NCBI GenBank assembly: GCA_944325095.1
Contig: CALUYV010000010.1
Location: forward strand, 1-40,718
Origin: Candidatus Gastranaerophilales bacterium
GTDB lineage: Bacteria; Cyanobacteriota; Vampirovibrionia; Gastranaerophilales; Gastranaerophilaceae
Length of the DNA stretch: 40,718 nucleotides
Direction of reading: 5' to 3'
Shown here: positions 1-6,803 of the stretch, piece by piece
Layout of the letters: each line of letters opens with the position of its first letter
Numbering within the stretch: the stretch's first letter is position 1
Made by a program: the position numbers and the translations under genes
The notes under the pieces: generated by a model
Told to the model about the DNA's origin: nothing
What the model saw: the letters and a program-made list of their open reading frames with translations, nothing else
Databases searched by the model: none

Positions 1-1
1 T

Positions 2-61
2 GAATCGTTCAGCAGCAAGACACTGAAACGGCTTCTAGGCGATATTTTTAAGCTTTTTTAA
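2..61 (+). CDS. possible 3' tail of an upstream gene (partial)
   Basis: The frame beginning at base 2 is open to a TAA at 59-61 and reads ESFSSKTLKRLLGDIFKLF. This could be the C-terminus of a gene that starts before the window. Only 19 codons are visible, so no family can be assigned and chance openness cannot be excluded. A promoter for the next gene lies just downstream, which fits a gene ending here. Confidence 0.3.
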   Translation, partial: ESFSSKTLKRLLGDIFKLF

Positions 62-95
62 TATAAACTGCGATATAAATTCCTCAAATCCGTAC

Positions 96-124
96 TTTAA
101 AAAATTTTCAAGGTCTGGTATAAT
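96..124 (+). promoter_or_regulatory. sigma70-type promoter of the envelope operon
   Basis: A TTTAAA -35-like hexamer (96-101) is separated by 17 bases from a perfect TATAAT (119-124). A TGG precedes the -10, giving an extended -10. The predicted start near 131 leaves a leader of about 36 bases with an AAGGA ribosome-binding site (155-159) before the ATG at 167. Confidence 0.6.
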
Positions 125-166
125 ATTAAAAAAGTTTTTGCTATTTTTTATCAGAAGGAATGTGTT

Positions 167-667
167 ATGAAAAAGATATTACTTATTTCACTTTTAGTTT
201 TGGGGATAATGACACCGTCTTTTGCAATTCAGGAGAACGGCAAAATCAGCAGAAAATGCCGCAAGCATCCTGAAAAATGCCAGGTGCCTTTAACAACTCC
301 TGTTCAGGAACAGCAGATGACATTAGGTCTTGTTCAGAAAAATATAGAAGTCGGAACATCCCAAGCAGATGTCGCCGTTCTTCTGGGGTCGCCCAATATT
401 GTTACACAGGATGCTGACGGTTATGAAACATGGATATATGACAAAGTTTCTTCTATTTCGGCATACGGAAGTTCCGGTTTTGGTGCCGGATTGGGAGGTC
501 TTGGAGGCGGCATAGGCTCAGGCGGCTTCGGCGGCGGTATTGCAAATGCCGGCTACAATAAAAAAGGCGGAGTTACTCAATCTGTTCAAAAAACTTTAAC
601 TGTTGTATTAAAATTTGATGATAATAAAAAAGTGTCGTCATTTACTTATCACATGAGCGCATTCTAG
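167..667 (+). CDS. BamE/SmpA-OmlA-like secreted protein with glycine-rich insert
   Basis: 166 residues. Residues 1-20 form a signal peptide (MKK, hydrophobic core, SFA before the cut) with no lipobox. Residues about 54-93 (LGLVQKNIEVG, VAVLLGSP, ADGYETWIYD) match the first half of the SmpA/OmlA (BamE-like) fold. Residues about 143-163 (LTVVLKFDDNKKVSSF) match its final strands. Between them, residues about 101-130 are almost entirely Gly with Ser, Ala, Phe and Leu. Such domains are periplasmic and often serve outer-membrane assembly; this exact role is inferred. Two cysteines (31 and 38) follow the signal peptide and could form a disulphide. It is the first gene of a four-gene operon, 9 bases before the next start. 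Confidence 0.75.
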   Translation: MKKILLISLLVLGIMTPSFAIQENGKISRKCRKHPEKCQVPLTTPVQEQQMTLGLVQKNIEVGTSQADVAVLLGSPNIVTQDADGYETWIYDKVSSISAYGSSGFGAGLGGLGGGIGSGGFGGGIANAGYNKKGGVTQSVQKTLTVVLKFDDNKKVSSFTYHMSAF

Positions 668-676
668 GAGAAAATA

Positions 677-1201
677 ATGTTAAAAAGAATTGTTCTTATA
701 TTGTTTATAATGCTTTTGGCACTGCCGGCTCCGGCAAGAAAAAGACAGCAGGAAGAAATTATTACACCTATGTCACAACTGGAAAAGCGGCAATTCCAGA
801 CAAGGACTTATGAATCTACAGATAAACCGCTTGTTATGAAAGCACTTTTGAATGTTTTACAGGATGAAGGATTTATTGTTTATAATGCAAATCCGCTTCT
901 TGGATTTATATACGGGGTAAAGGACTTTGATACTTCTGACCCGAATATAGATATCTCAAAAGAATTCGGACTATCTAAAGCAAGATTAAACTGGAACGGG
1001 GTAAAAGTCGCAACAGTAGAAACTACAGCAAATGTCACCGAATACGGCAAAAGTATGCGTGTAAGAGTTAACTTTAAAAGAAAACTCTTAAATGTTTATG
1101 GAAACGCACAGTTTATTGATGATATTAACGACGAAACATATTATCAGGATTTTTTCTCAAAAGTAGATAAAGCAATATTTTTACAAAAACAAAAGATATG
1201 A
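677..1201 (+). CDS. secreted protein of unknown function, paralogue of the next gene
   Basis: 174 residues. A signal peptide of about 20 residues (MLKRIVLILFIMLLALPAPA) is followed by QLEKRQFQTRTYESTDKPLVMKALLNVLQDEGF-type sequence. The next gene carries the same pattern (QLERR, TRF, T-D-x-x-x-V, LQDSGFIV, LGYI), and both end in a V-D/N-V, G-K, V-R-V/I, Y-Q-x-FF-x-x-x-D-K-x-x-F arrangement. This resembles bacterial envelope proteins with an 'LQDxGF...LG-I-A-K' motif that are usually annotated as hypothetical lipoproteins, but no Cys follows this signal peptide. An AGGAG lies upstream of the ATG. The stop overlaps the next start by four bases (ATGA), so translational coupling is likely. Confidence 0.75.
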   Translation: MLKRIVLILFIMLLALPAPARKRQQEEIITPMSQLEKRQFQTRTYESTDKPLVMKALLNVLQDEGFIVYNANPLLGFIYGVKDFDTSDPNIDISKEFGLSKARLNWNGVKVATVETTANVTEYGKSMRVRVNFKRKLLNVYGNAQFIDDINDETYYQDFFSKVDKAIFLQKQKI

Positions 1202-1803
1202 TAAAGAAAATAATTTCGATATTTTTAATTACGGGTCTTTTATTCACATGCTCGCCTGTTGTATATGCTAAGAAATCAAAAAGTCCGACGCAGTTGGAAC
1301 GAAGAACTATGGAAACAAGGTTTCTGGATACAGCAGATACGGCAAAAGTGCTTCGTGCCGCAGTGAACACATTACAGGACAGCGGTTTTATAGTTCAGGA
1401 AATTGAGCCGGATTTAGGATATATCAGAGCAACAAAATCTTATAAAAAGAAATTTGTAAATAAAGGCAGAGTTGCCGGACAATCCTTTATGCTCGCTTTA
1501 TTTACCGCTTATGCTATATTTTCCTACGGGTCAACGGCATATTATGTAACAGATCCGACAAGAAGAATCTCAAACGAACTGCATGCCAAAACCGTTGTCG
1601 TTGATACAAATGTAAATGTCGAAAAATTCGGGAAAAATAAAACTAAAGTCAGGATTGTTTTTTCTCAAAAAGTTTTGCAAAATGCGGACGGATATTCTTA
1701 TGTAAAATCTGCCCCGACAAGAATATTAAAGGTTTATGACCCTAAAGTTTATCAGGAATTTTTTGCACAACTTGATAAAAGCGTTTTTTATGAAGGAATA
1801 TAA
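1198..1803 (+). CDS. secreted/membrane protein, tandem paralogue with a hydrophobic insert
   Basis: 201 residues. The signal peptide ends around VVYA (residue 24). Residues 32-70 (QLERRTMETRFLDTADTAKVLRAA and on to LQDSGFIV) align with the preceding gene, as does the C-terminus (VYDPKVYQEFFAQLDKSVF). The paralogue lacks the middle segment MLALFTAYAIFSYGSTAYYV (residues about 98-117), which could be a membrane or amphipathic segment. A Cys at residue 18 is preceded by LFT, which is not a proper lipobox. The pair looks like an old tandem duplication whose members may form a heteromer; that is inference. The start is fixed by the ATGA overlap with the upstream stop. Confidence 0.75.
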   Translation: MIKKIISIFLITGLLFTCSPVVYAKKSKSPTQLERRTMETRFLDTADTAKVLRAAVNTLQDSGFIVQEIEPDLGYIRATKSYKKKFVNKGRVAGQSFMLALFTAYAIFSYGSTAYYVTDPTRRISNELHAKTVVVDTNVNVEKFGKNKTKVRIVFSQKVLQNADGYSYVKSAPTRILKVYDPKVYQEFFAQLDKSVFYEGI

Positions 1804-1806
1804 TTT

Positions 1807-2490
1807 ATGCAATATATAGCAATTAAAGAAGAAACTCAAAGCGGAAAAACAGTTTACATAATCAATGCAATACCATTGAAAAATTCGAACAAAACAATTG
1901 TCCAAAAAATTCCGCACCCGCTCGGCTCAGACAGCCTTGTTTTCAATACGCTTGAAGAGGCAAAAGACGCCGTTGTAAGAGCGGGTTTTGCATATATGCT
2001 TCCTGACGGCAAGAAAGGTGTCAGTTCAAAATCAAAAACTCCTGCTGTCCAGAGTGCTGTAGATTATAATCAAATAATACAAAGCACTATAAAATCAAAA
2101 ATAAATTCATCAAATCTTAATGTTGCAGCGTCTGCAGTTTTCGCTATTTCGGAATTTCCGGATGAAGAAACTTTTGATATCTTATTTGAAAAACTCGGAG
2201 ATGAAAATGAAATAATCCGCAAAAATGCAATAAACGGGATTTGCCGTTACGGAAATATGCTGCAAAACAGGATTATTGAAGCACTAAAATCGCCAAATTG
2301 GGTTGTGCGAAATTCGGCACTGACCTGCATTCAAAATATAATTGATTACGGCTGTGAAGATATTGAACCGTTTTTAATACCGCTGACACAAATTTGCGAA
2401 GATAACAACACTATAGTTCAATCCAACGCATTAACCACGATTGCCAAAACTTATCATGAATACATGAAGCAGAAAACAGGTAAAAATTAA
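1807..2490 (+). CDS. HEAT-repeat protein
   Basis: 227 residues with no signal peptide. The N-terminal 70 residues (MQYIAIKEET, then LVFNTLEEAKDAVVRAGFAY) form a small alpha/beta region. From about residue 95 there are paired helices of HEAT/armadillo type, for example LNVAASAVFAISEF, ETFDILFEKLGDENEIIRKNAINGI, RIIEALKSPNWVVRNSALTCI and IVQSNALTTIA. HEAT solenoids bind other proteins; the partner is unknown. The gene follows the previous stop by three bases with AAGGA nine bases before the ATG, so it is the last gene of the envelope operon. Its final four bases overlap the convergent small gene. Confidence 0.75.
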   Translation: MQYIAIKEETQSGKTVYIINAIPLKNSNKTIVQKIPHPLGSDSLVFNTLEEAKDAVVRAGFAYMLPDGKKGVSSKSKTPAVQSAVDYNQIIQSTIKSKINSSNLNVAASAVFAISEFPDEETFDILFEKLGDENEIIRKNAINGICRYGNMLQNRIIEALKSPNWVVRNSALTCIQNIIDYGCEDIEPFLIPLTQICEDNNTIVQSNALTTIAKTYHEYMKQKTGKN

Positions 2491-2669
2491 TAACTGCTTC
2501 TTCTCATAAGATCAGAAATTTTGAGTTCTTTCGCAACCGGTTCTTTCTTTTTTACGGCAGGCTTATTCTCAGGAAACGGATTTGTTTTAAATTCGGACAG
2601 TCCGATTTTTGCACTGTTATTTTCCTTCATCATAAAAATTTCTTGCAGTATTGCAAATATGTTTCCCAT
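2487..2669 (-). CDS. small protein, unknown function (60 aa)
   Basis: 60 residues with an N-terminal hydrophobic/amphipathic helix (MGNIFAILQEIFMM), a Lys/Pro/Glu-rich middle (KPAVKKKEPVAKE) and an ISDLMRRSSY tail. Coding is supported by a strong AGGAG (2677-2681) seven bases before the ATG and a minus-strand TATAAT at 2688-2693. That -10 sits so close that the transcript would begin at or just inside the ribosome-binding site. It matches no family I recognise. An open frame on the other strand here (2521-2784) is hydrophobic only because it is antisense. Function unknown; a small membrane-associated adaptor is possible. Confidence 0.6.
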   Translation of the reverse strand: MGNIFAILQEIFMMKENNSAKIGLSEFKTNPFPENKPAVKKKEPVAKELKISDLMRRSSY

Positions 2670-2795
2670 AATTTTTCTCCTAATTACATTATATTCATTT
2701 ATTTTATTTCTATATCATATATTTAAACGATTTAAAATTAAAAAATCATTGTACTTTATGTTATATTGGTTTTGCAGGTATTAAAGGATTAAAAT

Positions 2796-3518
2796 TTGAA
2801 TAACAGTTATTATGAAACTTTAGATGAAAATTTTACACAAGCGTTGAATTTGTACGAAAAAGATTTTACGCACGAAGAATTGATTGATTTTCTCAAATCA
2901 GGCAATATTGTACAAAAACAAATTGCTGCAATAAGGCTTGACGGGGTGGAATCTGTCTTTGATGCAGGTATTCTTGTGGATAATTTAACGGGACAGGACG
3001 GCAAAGTGCGGGAAGCGGTATCTATGCGGTTAAATGAATTTATGTCCGATTCAAATTATATTGATTATTTTAAATCAGATAACAATTACTCGGTATTTCT
3101 TGATGCAATTATTGATATAAATGCAAATATTTGCCGTAATGTAATATCTGCAGTCACAAACCTGAAATCAGATGAAAATTTTTGCTCAAAATTTTGTCCG
3201 GAACTTGTTAATTTAACAAATTGTTTGCTGGATAAAGTGAGTGAATTTGATTTTATGCAGGGAAAATATAAAGTTAATAAAGAAGTATTCAAACTCTACT
3301 GGTGTCTTGAAACCGTTTATGCATTCAGGGATATAATAAATTTCACGGATTTGAAAAACATATTATTAAAGGCTAAAGATATTGAAGAATACACCATTAG
3401 AGAAAAAGCCGCAAAAATATTATCCCGAAATTTTGATGATGCTGAATTACAAAAAGCACACGAAGAATTGAAAAATGACCCGAACTATTATGTCCGCAGA
3501 TATTTTTCGAAGAATTAG
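2796..3518 (+). CDS. HEAT-like repeat protein
   Basis: 240 residues, starting at TTG. AAGGA (2784-2788) lies seven bases upstream and no in-frame ATG lies close by, so TTG is the best choice. The sequence is helical throughout: an N-terminal section (ETLDENFTQALNLYEKDFTHEELIDFL), then a HEAT-like pair (NIVQKQIAAIRLDGV, GKVREAVSMRLNEFM) and a terminal one (YTIREKAAKILSRNF, DPNYYVRRYFSKN). No catalytic motif is visible, so it is probably a protein-protein interaction scaffold. It is unlike the other HEAT protein at 1807-2490 beyond the repeat character. It ends six bases from the convergent mtaB stop with no terminator between them. Confidence 0.7.
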   Translation: MNNSYYETLDENFTQALNLYEKDFTHEELIDFLKSGNIVQKQIAAIRLDGVESVFDAGILVDNLTGQDGKVREAVSMRLNEFMSDSNYIDYFKSDNNYSVFLDAIIDINANICRNVISAVTNLKSDENFCSKFCPELVNLTNCLLDKVSEFDFMQGKYKVNKEVFKLYWCLETVYAFRDIINFTDLKNILLKAKDIEEYTIREKAAKILSRNFDDAELQKAHEELKNDPNYYVRRYFSKN

Positions 3519-3524
3519 CACTTT

Positions 3525-4811
3525 TTACCGGATTAATTCCGCATAAATAATCCCGTTTTTATAACCGGTAACTTCAACTTTTTGCAAAGTATTATACAAA
3601 TCTTCTCTATCGGATATAATTTGCACGGATAGATAGTTTTCCGTCAGCCCCTTTAAATTTCCGGAGTGCTTATCCCTGTGTTTTTCTACAATAATTTCGT
3701 GAGTTTTTCCGGTGTTTTTATTGATAAATTCTTCAAGTTTATGCCTTGATATTTCTTTTATAATCTCAGCCCTTTTATTTTTTATTTCATCAGAGTTTTG
3801 GTCTGGCAGAGATTCCCCTATTGTACCTTTTCTTATTGAATACGGAAAAGTGTGAATTTGAGATAGTCCTGATTTTTCAAGATTTTCTCTTGTTATCTCA
3901 AAATCTTCATCTGTTTCACCCGCAAAACCTGTTATTATATCACTCCCCAAAAACGGCAGTTCAAAGGTTTTGTTTATTGTTTCTATCAGTTCAAGGTAAT
4001 CTTTTGTTTTGTAAAATCTGTTCATCGATTTCAAAGTTTTGTCATTGGCGGATTGCAGCGACAGATGAAAATGCGGACAGAATTTTTCTGATGTTTTTAA
4101 AAATTCGAGCATTTCCGGTGTTATTTCCGTCGGATTTAGCGAACCAAGTCTGTATCTTTTTATTGAGGTTCGTTTTTCTATTTCCTTTAATAAATCAAGC
4201 AGGGTTAAACCTAAATCTTTTCCCCATTGTCCGATGTGTATTCCGGTCAGCATTATTTCGTGGAACCCGTTATTTGCGAAATTATTTATCTGATTAACCA
4301 CAAAATCAATATCTGCACTGCGACTTTTTCCTCTCGCTTTCCAGATAATACAGTATGTGCATCTGTTGTCGCAGCCGTCTTGAATTTTCAGACTGGCTCT
4401 TGTTTTAGAAGTGTCAGAAATTTCCACACGATTAAAATTTGAAAGATGCATTATATCTCCGGCGCAGAAATGTTCTTTCTCTTCAAGATAGTTGTAAATA
4501 TCGAGTTTTTCGTTATTTCCTATAACATAATCAATAAAATCGTGTTTTAACAATTCCTGTTTTTCAATTTGCGCAAAACAGCCTGTCAAAACAGTTATTA
4601 TGGACGGGTTTTTATGTTTTGCGGCTCTTAACAGATACAGTGCTTCATTATCACTTTTATGGGTGACAGTACAGGAGTTCAAAATATAGTAATCTGCTTC
4701 CTGAACTTTATTAACTTTTGTAAAACCGTTCTTGACTAAATTTTCTTCAATAATTGTACTTTCAAATTGATTGGCTTTGCAGCCCATTGTATGGATATAA
4801 AATGTTTTCAT
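3525..4811 (-). CDS. mtaB: tRNA (N6-L-threonylcarbamoyladenosine(37)-C2)-methylthiotransferase MtaB
   Basis: 428 residues from the ATG at 4811. Radical-SAM methylthiotransferase that adds a methylthio group to t6A37 in tRNAs reading ANN codons. The UPF0004 domain holds the three cysteines of the auxiliary cluster (C11 in HTMGCKANQ, C47 in NSCTVT, C78 in TGCFAQ). The radical-SAM CxxxCxxC follows at C147, C151 and C154 (DGCDNRCTYC). A TRAM-like segment lies near the C-terminus. The KANQ after the first Cys and the HTMGCKANQ opening favour MtaB over MiaB or RimO. A longer TTG-initiated frame (from 4859) would add 16 residues, but they run through the promoter and lack a ribosome-binding site. 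The ATG also has none; see the -10 at 4818-4823. Confidence 0.9.
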   Translation of the reverse strand: MKTFYIHTMGCKANQFESTIIEENLVKNGFTKVNKVQEADYYILNSCTVTHKSDNEALYLLRAAKHKNPSIITVLTGCFAQIEKQELLKHDFIDYVIGNNEKLDIYNYLEEKEHFCAGDIMHLSNFNRVEISDTSKTRASLKIQDGCDNRCTYCIIWKARGKSRSADIDFVVNQINNFANNGFHEIMLTGIHIGQWGKDLGLTLLDLLKEIEKRTSIKRYRLGSLNPTEITPEMLEFLKTSEKFCPHFHLSLQSANDKTLKSMNRFYKTKDYLELIETINKTFELPFLGSDIITGFAGETDEDFEITRENLEKSGLSQIHTFPYSIRKGTIGESLPDQNSDEIKNKRAEIIKEISRHKLEEFINKNTGKTHEIIVEKHRDKHSGNLKGLTENYLSVQIISDREDLYNTLQKVEVTGYKNGIIYAELIR

Positions 4812-4817
4812 TGTTTT

Positions 4818-4823
4818 ATAATA
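4818..4823 (-). promoter_or_regulatory. -10 element at -12 to -7 of the mtaB ATG (leaderless start predicted)
   Basis: TATTAT on the minus strand, followed by AAAACA and then the ATG. There is no Shine-Dalgarno sequence. If this is the -10, transcription begins at the A of the ATG. The -35 region is weak. Confidence 0.5.
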
Positions 4824-4946
4824 GTATAAAAAATATAAACTTTTGTAAATATTTCTCAAATAATCATTCAGTTTTTAGCAAATATTTTTACATTCTGTTT
4901 TAAAATATATGTAGAGTAACTAAGTGTGAAAGGTTAGGAAAATTTT

Positions 4947-5765
4947 ATGCAAGTAAATTCTGTATCAACTAATTCTTTTGGTTCATCAAAATCACAGCAA
5001 GCCCTGACAAGAGCAACTCTTGAAATGTTTGCAGATTTAGATGACCAGGTATTAAAACAAAAGTCCAGAGAAGCTGCAGCGATACAATTAAATCAGAAAA
5101 AACATAATAAAATCAATAATATGATTTATTGGTCAATTCCGCTTGCAGGCGGTTTGGCGTCTGTTGCCGCTAATTCAGCAAAAGTAACTTCCAAGTTATC
5201 GCCTGTATTAAAAAATGCGGCAATATTCGGTAAATCCGCATTAGGCTGGGCTGGTGCTTTTCTTGCTATTGATTTGTTGATTGCAGGTAAAAATAAATTA
5301 ACTCAAAAAAGCGAAACATTACAAAAATTTGACAGAGAACATCCTATCTTATCAACAGTTATCGGTGTAGGCGCAACTCTTGCAACACTTGTTCTGGGTG
5401 CTAAAGGACTCAAAAAACTCGCTCCGATGGCTAAAAAATTAGTAAAACCTGAATTTGCAGAAAAAATTTCAAAAGCGGCAAATAACTTTATTACTAAATT
5501 AAATGATAAAGTTACAGGCAGCAAAGTAATCGACAAATTAACCAAAGGCATCAGTGCAATGCCGTCAGCACTTAAAAAAGTCTTGAAAGGTGCTGCTGAA
5601 TGGGGGCCGTTAGCACTTGTATTTGCAAGCATTGCTCACACATCAAGATTTGCAAATGCGAAAAGAGCACAAACTGAGAAAAACTACCAAGAATTGAAAA
5701 TCGCACAGGCTGAAGCCCGCGAATTGTTAAAGATGCCTGAATTGCCGGAAGTTGACATCTTTTAA
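4947..5765 (+). CDS. membrane-associated protein with SFGS-type N-terminus, unknown function
   Basis: 272 residues, very Lys- and Ala-rich. It opens MQVNSVSTNSFGSSKSQ, a style of short Asn/Ser N-terminus ending in SFGS that I associate with many uncharacterised proteins of Gastranaerophilales genomes (recollection, not a search). Four stretches could be membrane or amphipathic helices: about residues 58-80 (MIYWSIPLAGGLASVAANS), 94-112 (FGKSALGWAGAFLAIDLLIAG), 131-153 (PILSTVIGVGATLATLVLGA) and 217-232 (WGPLALVFASIAH). The rest is basic and helical. AGGA lies upstream of the ATG. It stands alone between a divergent promoter and a strong terminator. No enzyme motif is visible. Confidence 0.7.
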   Translation: MQVNSVSTNSFGSSKSQQALTRATLEMFADLDDQVLKQKSREAAAIQLNQKKHNKINNMIYWSIPLAGGLASVAANSAKVTSKLSPVLKNAAIFGKSALGWAGAFLAIDLLIAGKNKLTQKSETLQKFDREHPILSTVIGVGATLATLVLGAKGLKKLAPMAKKLVKPEFAEKISKAANNFITKLNDKVTGSKVIDKLTKGISAMPSALKKVLKGAAEWGPLALVFASIAHTSRFANAKRAQTEKNYQELKIAQAEARELLKMPELPEVDIF

Positions 5766-5796
5766 GAAATATAAATGTTCATCTTAATAATAATTT

Positions 5797-5833
5797 AAAA
5801 AGTATCTCAAAGTATTACCTTGAGGTACTTTTT
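5797..5833 (+). terminator. rho-independent terminator of the 4947-5765 gene
   Basis: A 14-base-pair stem pairs 5797-5810 with 5820-5833 (one G-U pair, nine-base loop) and ends in five T. The next gene's -10 element begins five bases later, so its promoter spacer overlaps the terminator hairpin. Confidence 0.75.
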
Positions 5834-5837
5834 AGTT

Positions 5838-5843
5838 TATAAT
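5838..5843 (+). promoter_or_regulatory. -10 element at -12 to -7 of the formyltransferase ATG
   Basis: A perfect TATAAT is followed by AAGAAT and the ATG at 5850, with no Shine-Dalgarno sequence. A leaderless transcript is predicted. The position of a -35 would fall in the upstream terminator. Confidence 0.55.
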
Positions 5844-5849
5844 AAGAAT

Positions 5850-6803
5850 ATGAAAGTCGTTATTATCGGCAAAGGGTTAATGCTGGCAAATATTATAATC
5901 GGTGCACTTGATGCCGGTGCGCAAATTGCCGGAGTTCTGAGGTATGAAACAACTTCCGCAGGAAGGATAAAATTATTTTTATGCGAATTATTTAACCCAT
6001 CGTATGAATATACACTTATAAAACAATTAAAAATAAAAAATTTACACTTTAAATCAGTCAATTCTGAAGAATTCAGACAGTTTTTGATTAAAAATAACAT
6101 AGACATATTATTTGTCGGCACCTGGAAAGAGAGGATATCAAAAAATATCTATGATATTCCCGTAATCGGCGCAATCAATGTTCATCCTTCTCTTCTTCCA
6201 AAATACAGAGGCCCGAACCCGTACCTTCAAACAATTTTAAACGGTGAAACAACTTCCGGTGTGACTCTTCATCTTGTTGATGATAACTATGATACAGGTG
6301 CAATTCTTATTCAGGATAAAGTACCGATAAAAGCCGAGGATACCTCAAAAGAATTGAGAGAGAGAACTGTTGTAGCCGCAAGAAGTCTGGTTACAAAATT
6401 TCTGAACAGCCTGAACAGCAATATCATAACTCCTATCCCGCAAATTGAAGAAAAAGCAACATATTACAAAAATATTTCCGGAATTGAAAAAATGCTTGAT
6501 TTTAATAATCAAACAGCAATTGAAATATACAGAACAGTAAAAGCATTGCACCCGTTTCTGCCATGTTATATCACCCATAAAAACAGATTTTTTGTTGTAA
6601 ATCCATATAAAATAGAAATTCTTGACAATTCTTACCGGAATAACAAACCGGAGGATATCATAGAAAAATCAGTTAAAGATAAATCTCTTACAATAATTTG
6701 CAAAGACCAAAAAGCGGTAAAATTTTCGGGACTAAAATTGTATAATATGAGCCTGTTTACAAAATCGTATATAAAAAATAAAATTAAAATTACTTCCTGC
6801 TGA
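5850..6803 (+). CDS. formyltransferase family protein (Fmt-like)
   Basis: 317 residues from the ATG at 5850; a longer frame from 5820 runs through the promoter. The N-terminal formyl-transferase fold has the N10-formyl-THF active site: N110 and H112 in GAINVHPSLLPKYRGPNP, and D148 in DDNYDTGAILIQ. The NxH...D spacing equals that of methionyl-tRNA formyltransferase. A C-terminal domain follows from about residue 200. The N-terminus (MKVVIIGKGLMLANIIIGAL) differs from the usual Fmt start (FMGTPEFA), so the acceptor could be an amino sugar or another substrate rather than Met-tRNA. The gene stands alone and overlaps the convergent mnmG by 14 bases. Family is secure, substrate is not. Confidence 0.75.
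   Translation: MKVVIIGKGLMLANIIIGALDAGAQIAGVLRYETTSAGRIKLFLCELFNPSYEYTLIKQLKIKNLHFKSVNSEEFRQFLIKNNIDILFVGTWKERISKNIYDIPVIGAINVHPSLLPKYRGPNPYLQTILNGETTSGVTLHLVDDNYDTGAILIQDKVPIKAEDTSKELRERTVVAARSLVTKFLNSLNSNIITPIPQIEEKATYYKNISGIEKMLDFNNQTAIEIYRTVKALHPFLPCYITHKNRFFVVNPYKIEILDNSYRNNKPEDIIEKSVKDKSLTIICKDQKAVKFSGLKLYNMSLFTKSYIKNKIKITSC

Noticed and set aside
1198-1275. Lipobox in the second paralogue (Cys18)
   Set aside because: The residues before the Cys are L-F-T, which does not fit the lipobox consensus. A standard signal peptidase site after VVYA is more likely.
2521-2784. Plus-strand open frame of 87 codons with hydrophobic residues
   Set aside because: It is antisense to the 60-residue minus-strand gene, which has a clear ribosome-binding site and -10. 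The plus frame has neither.
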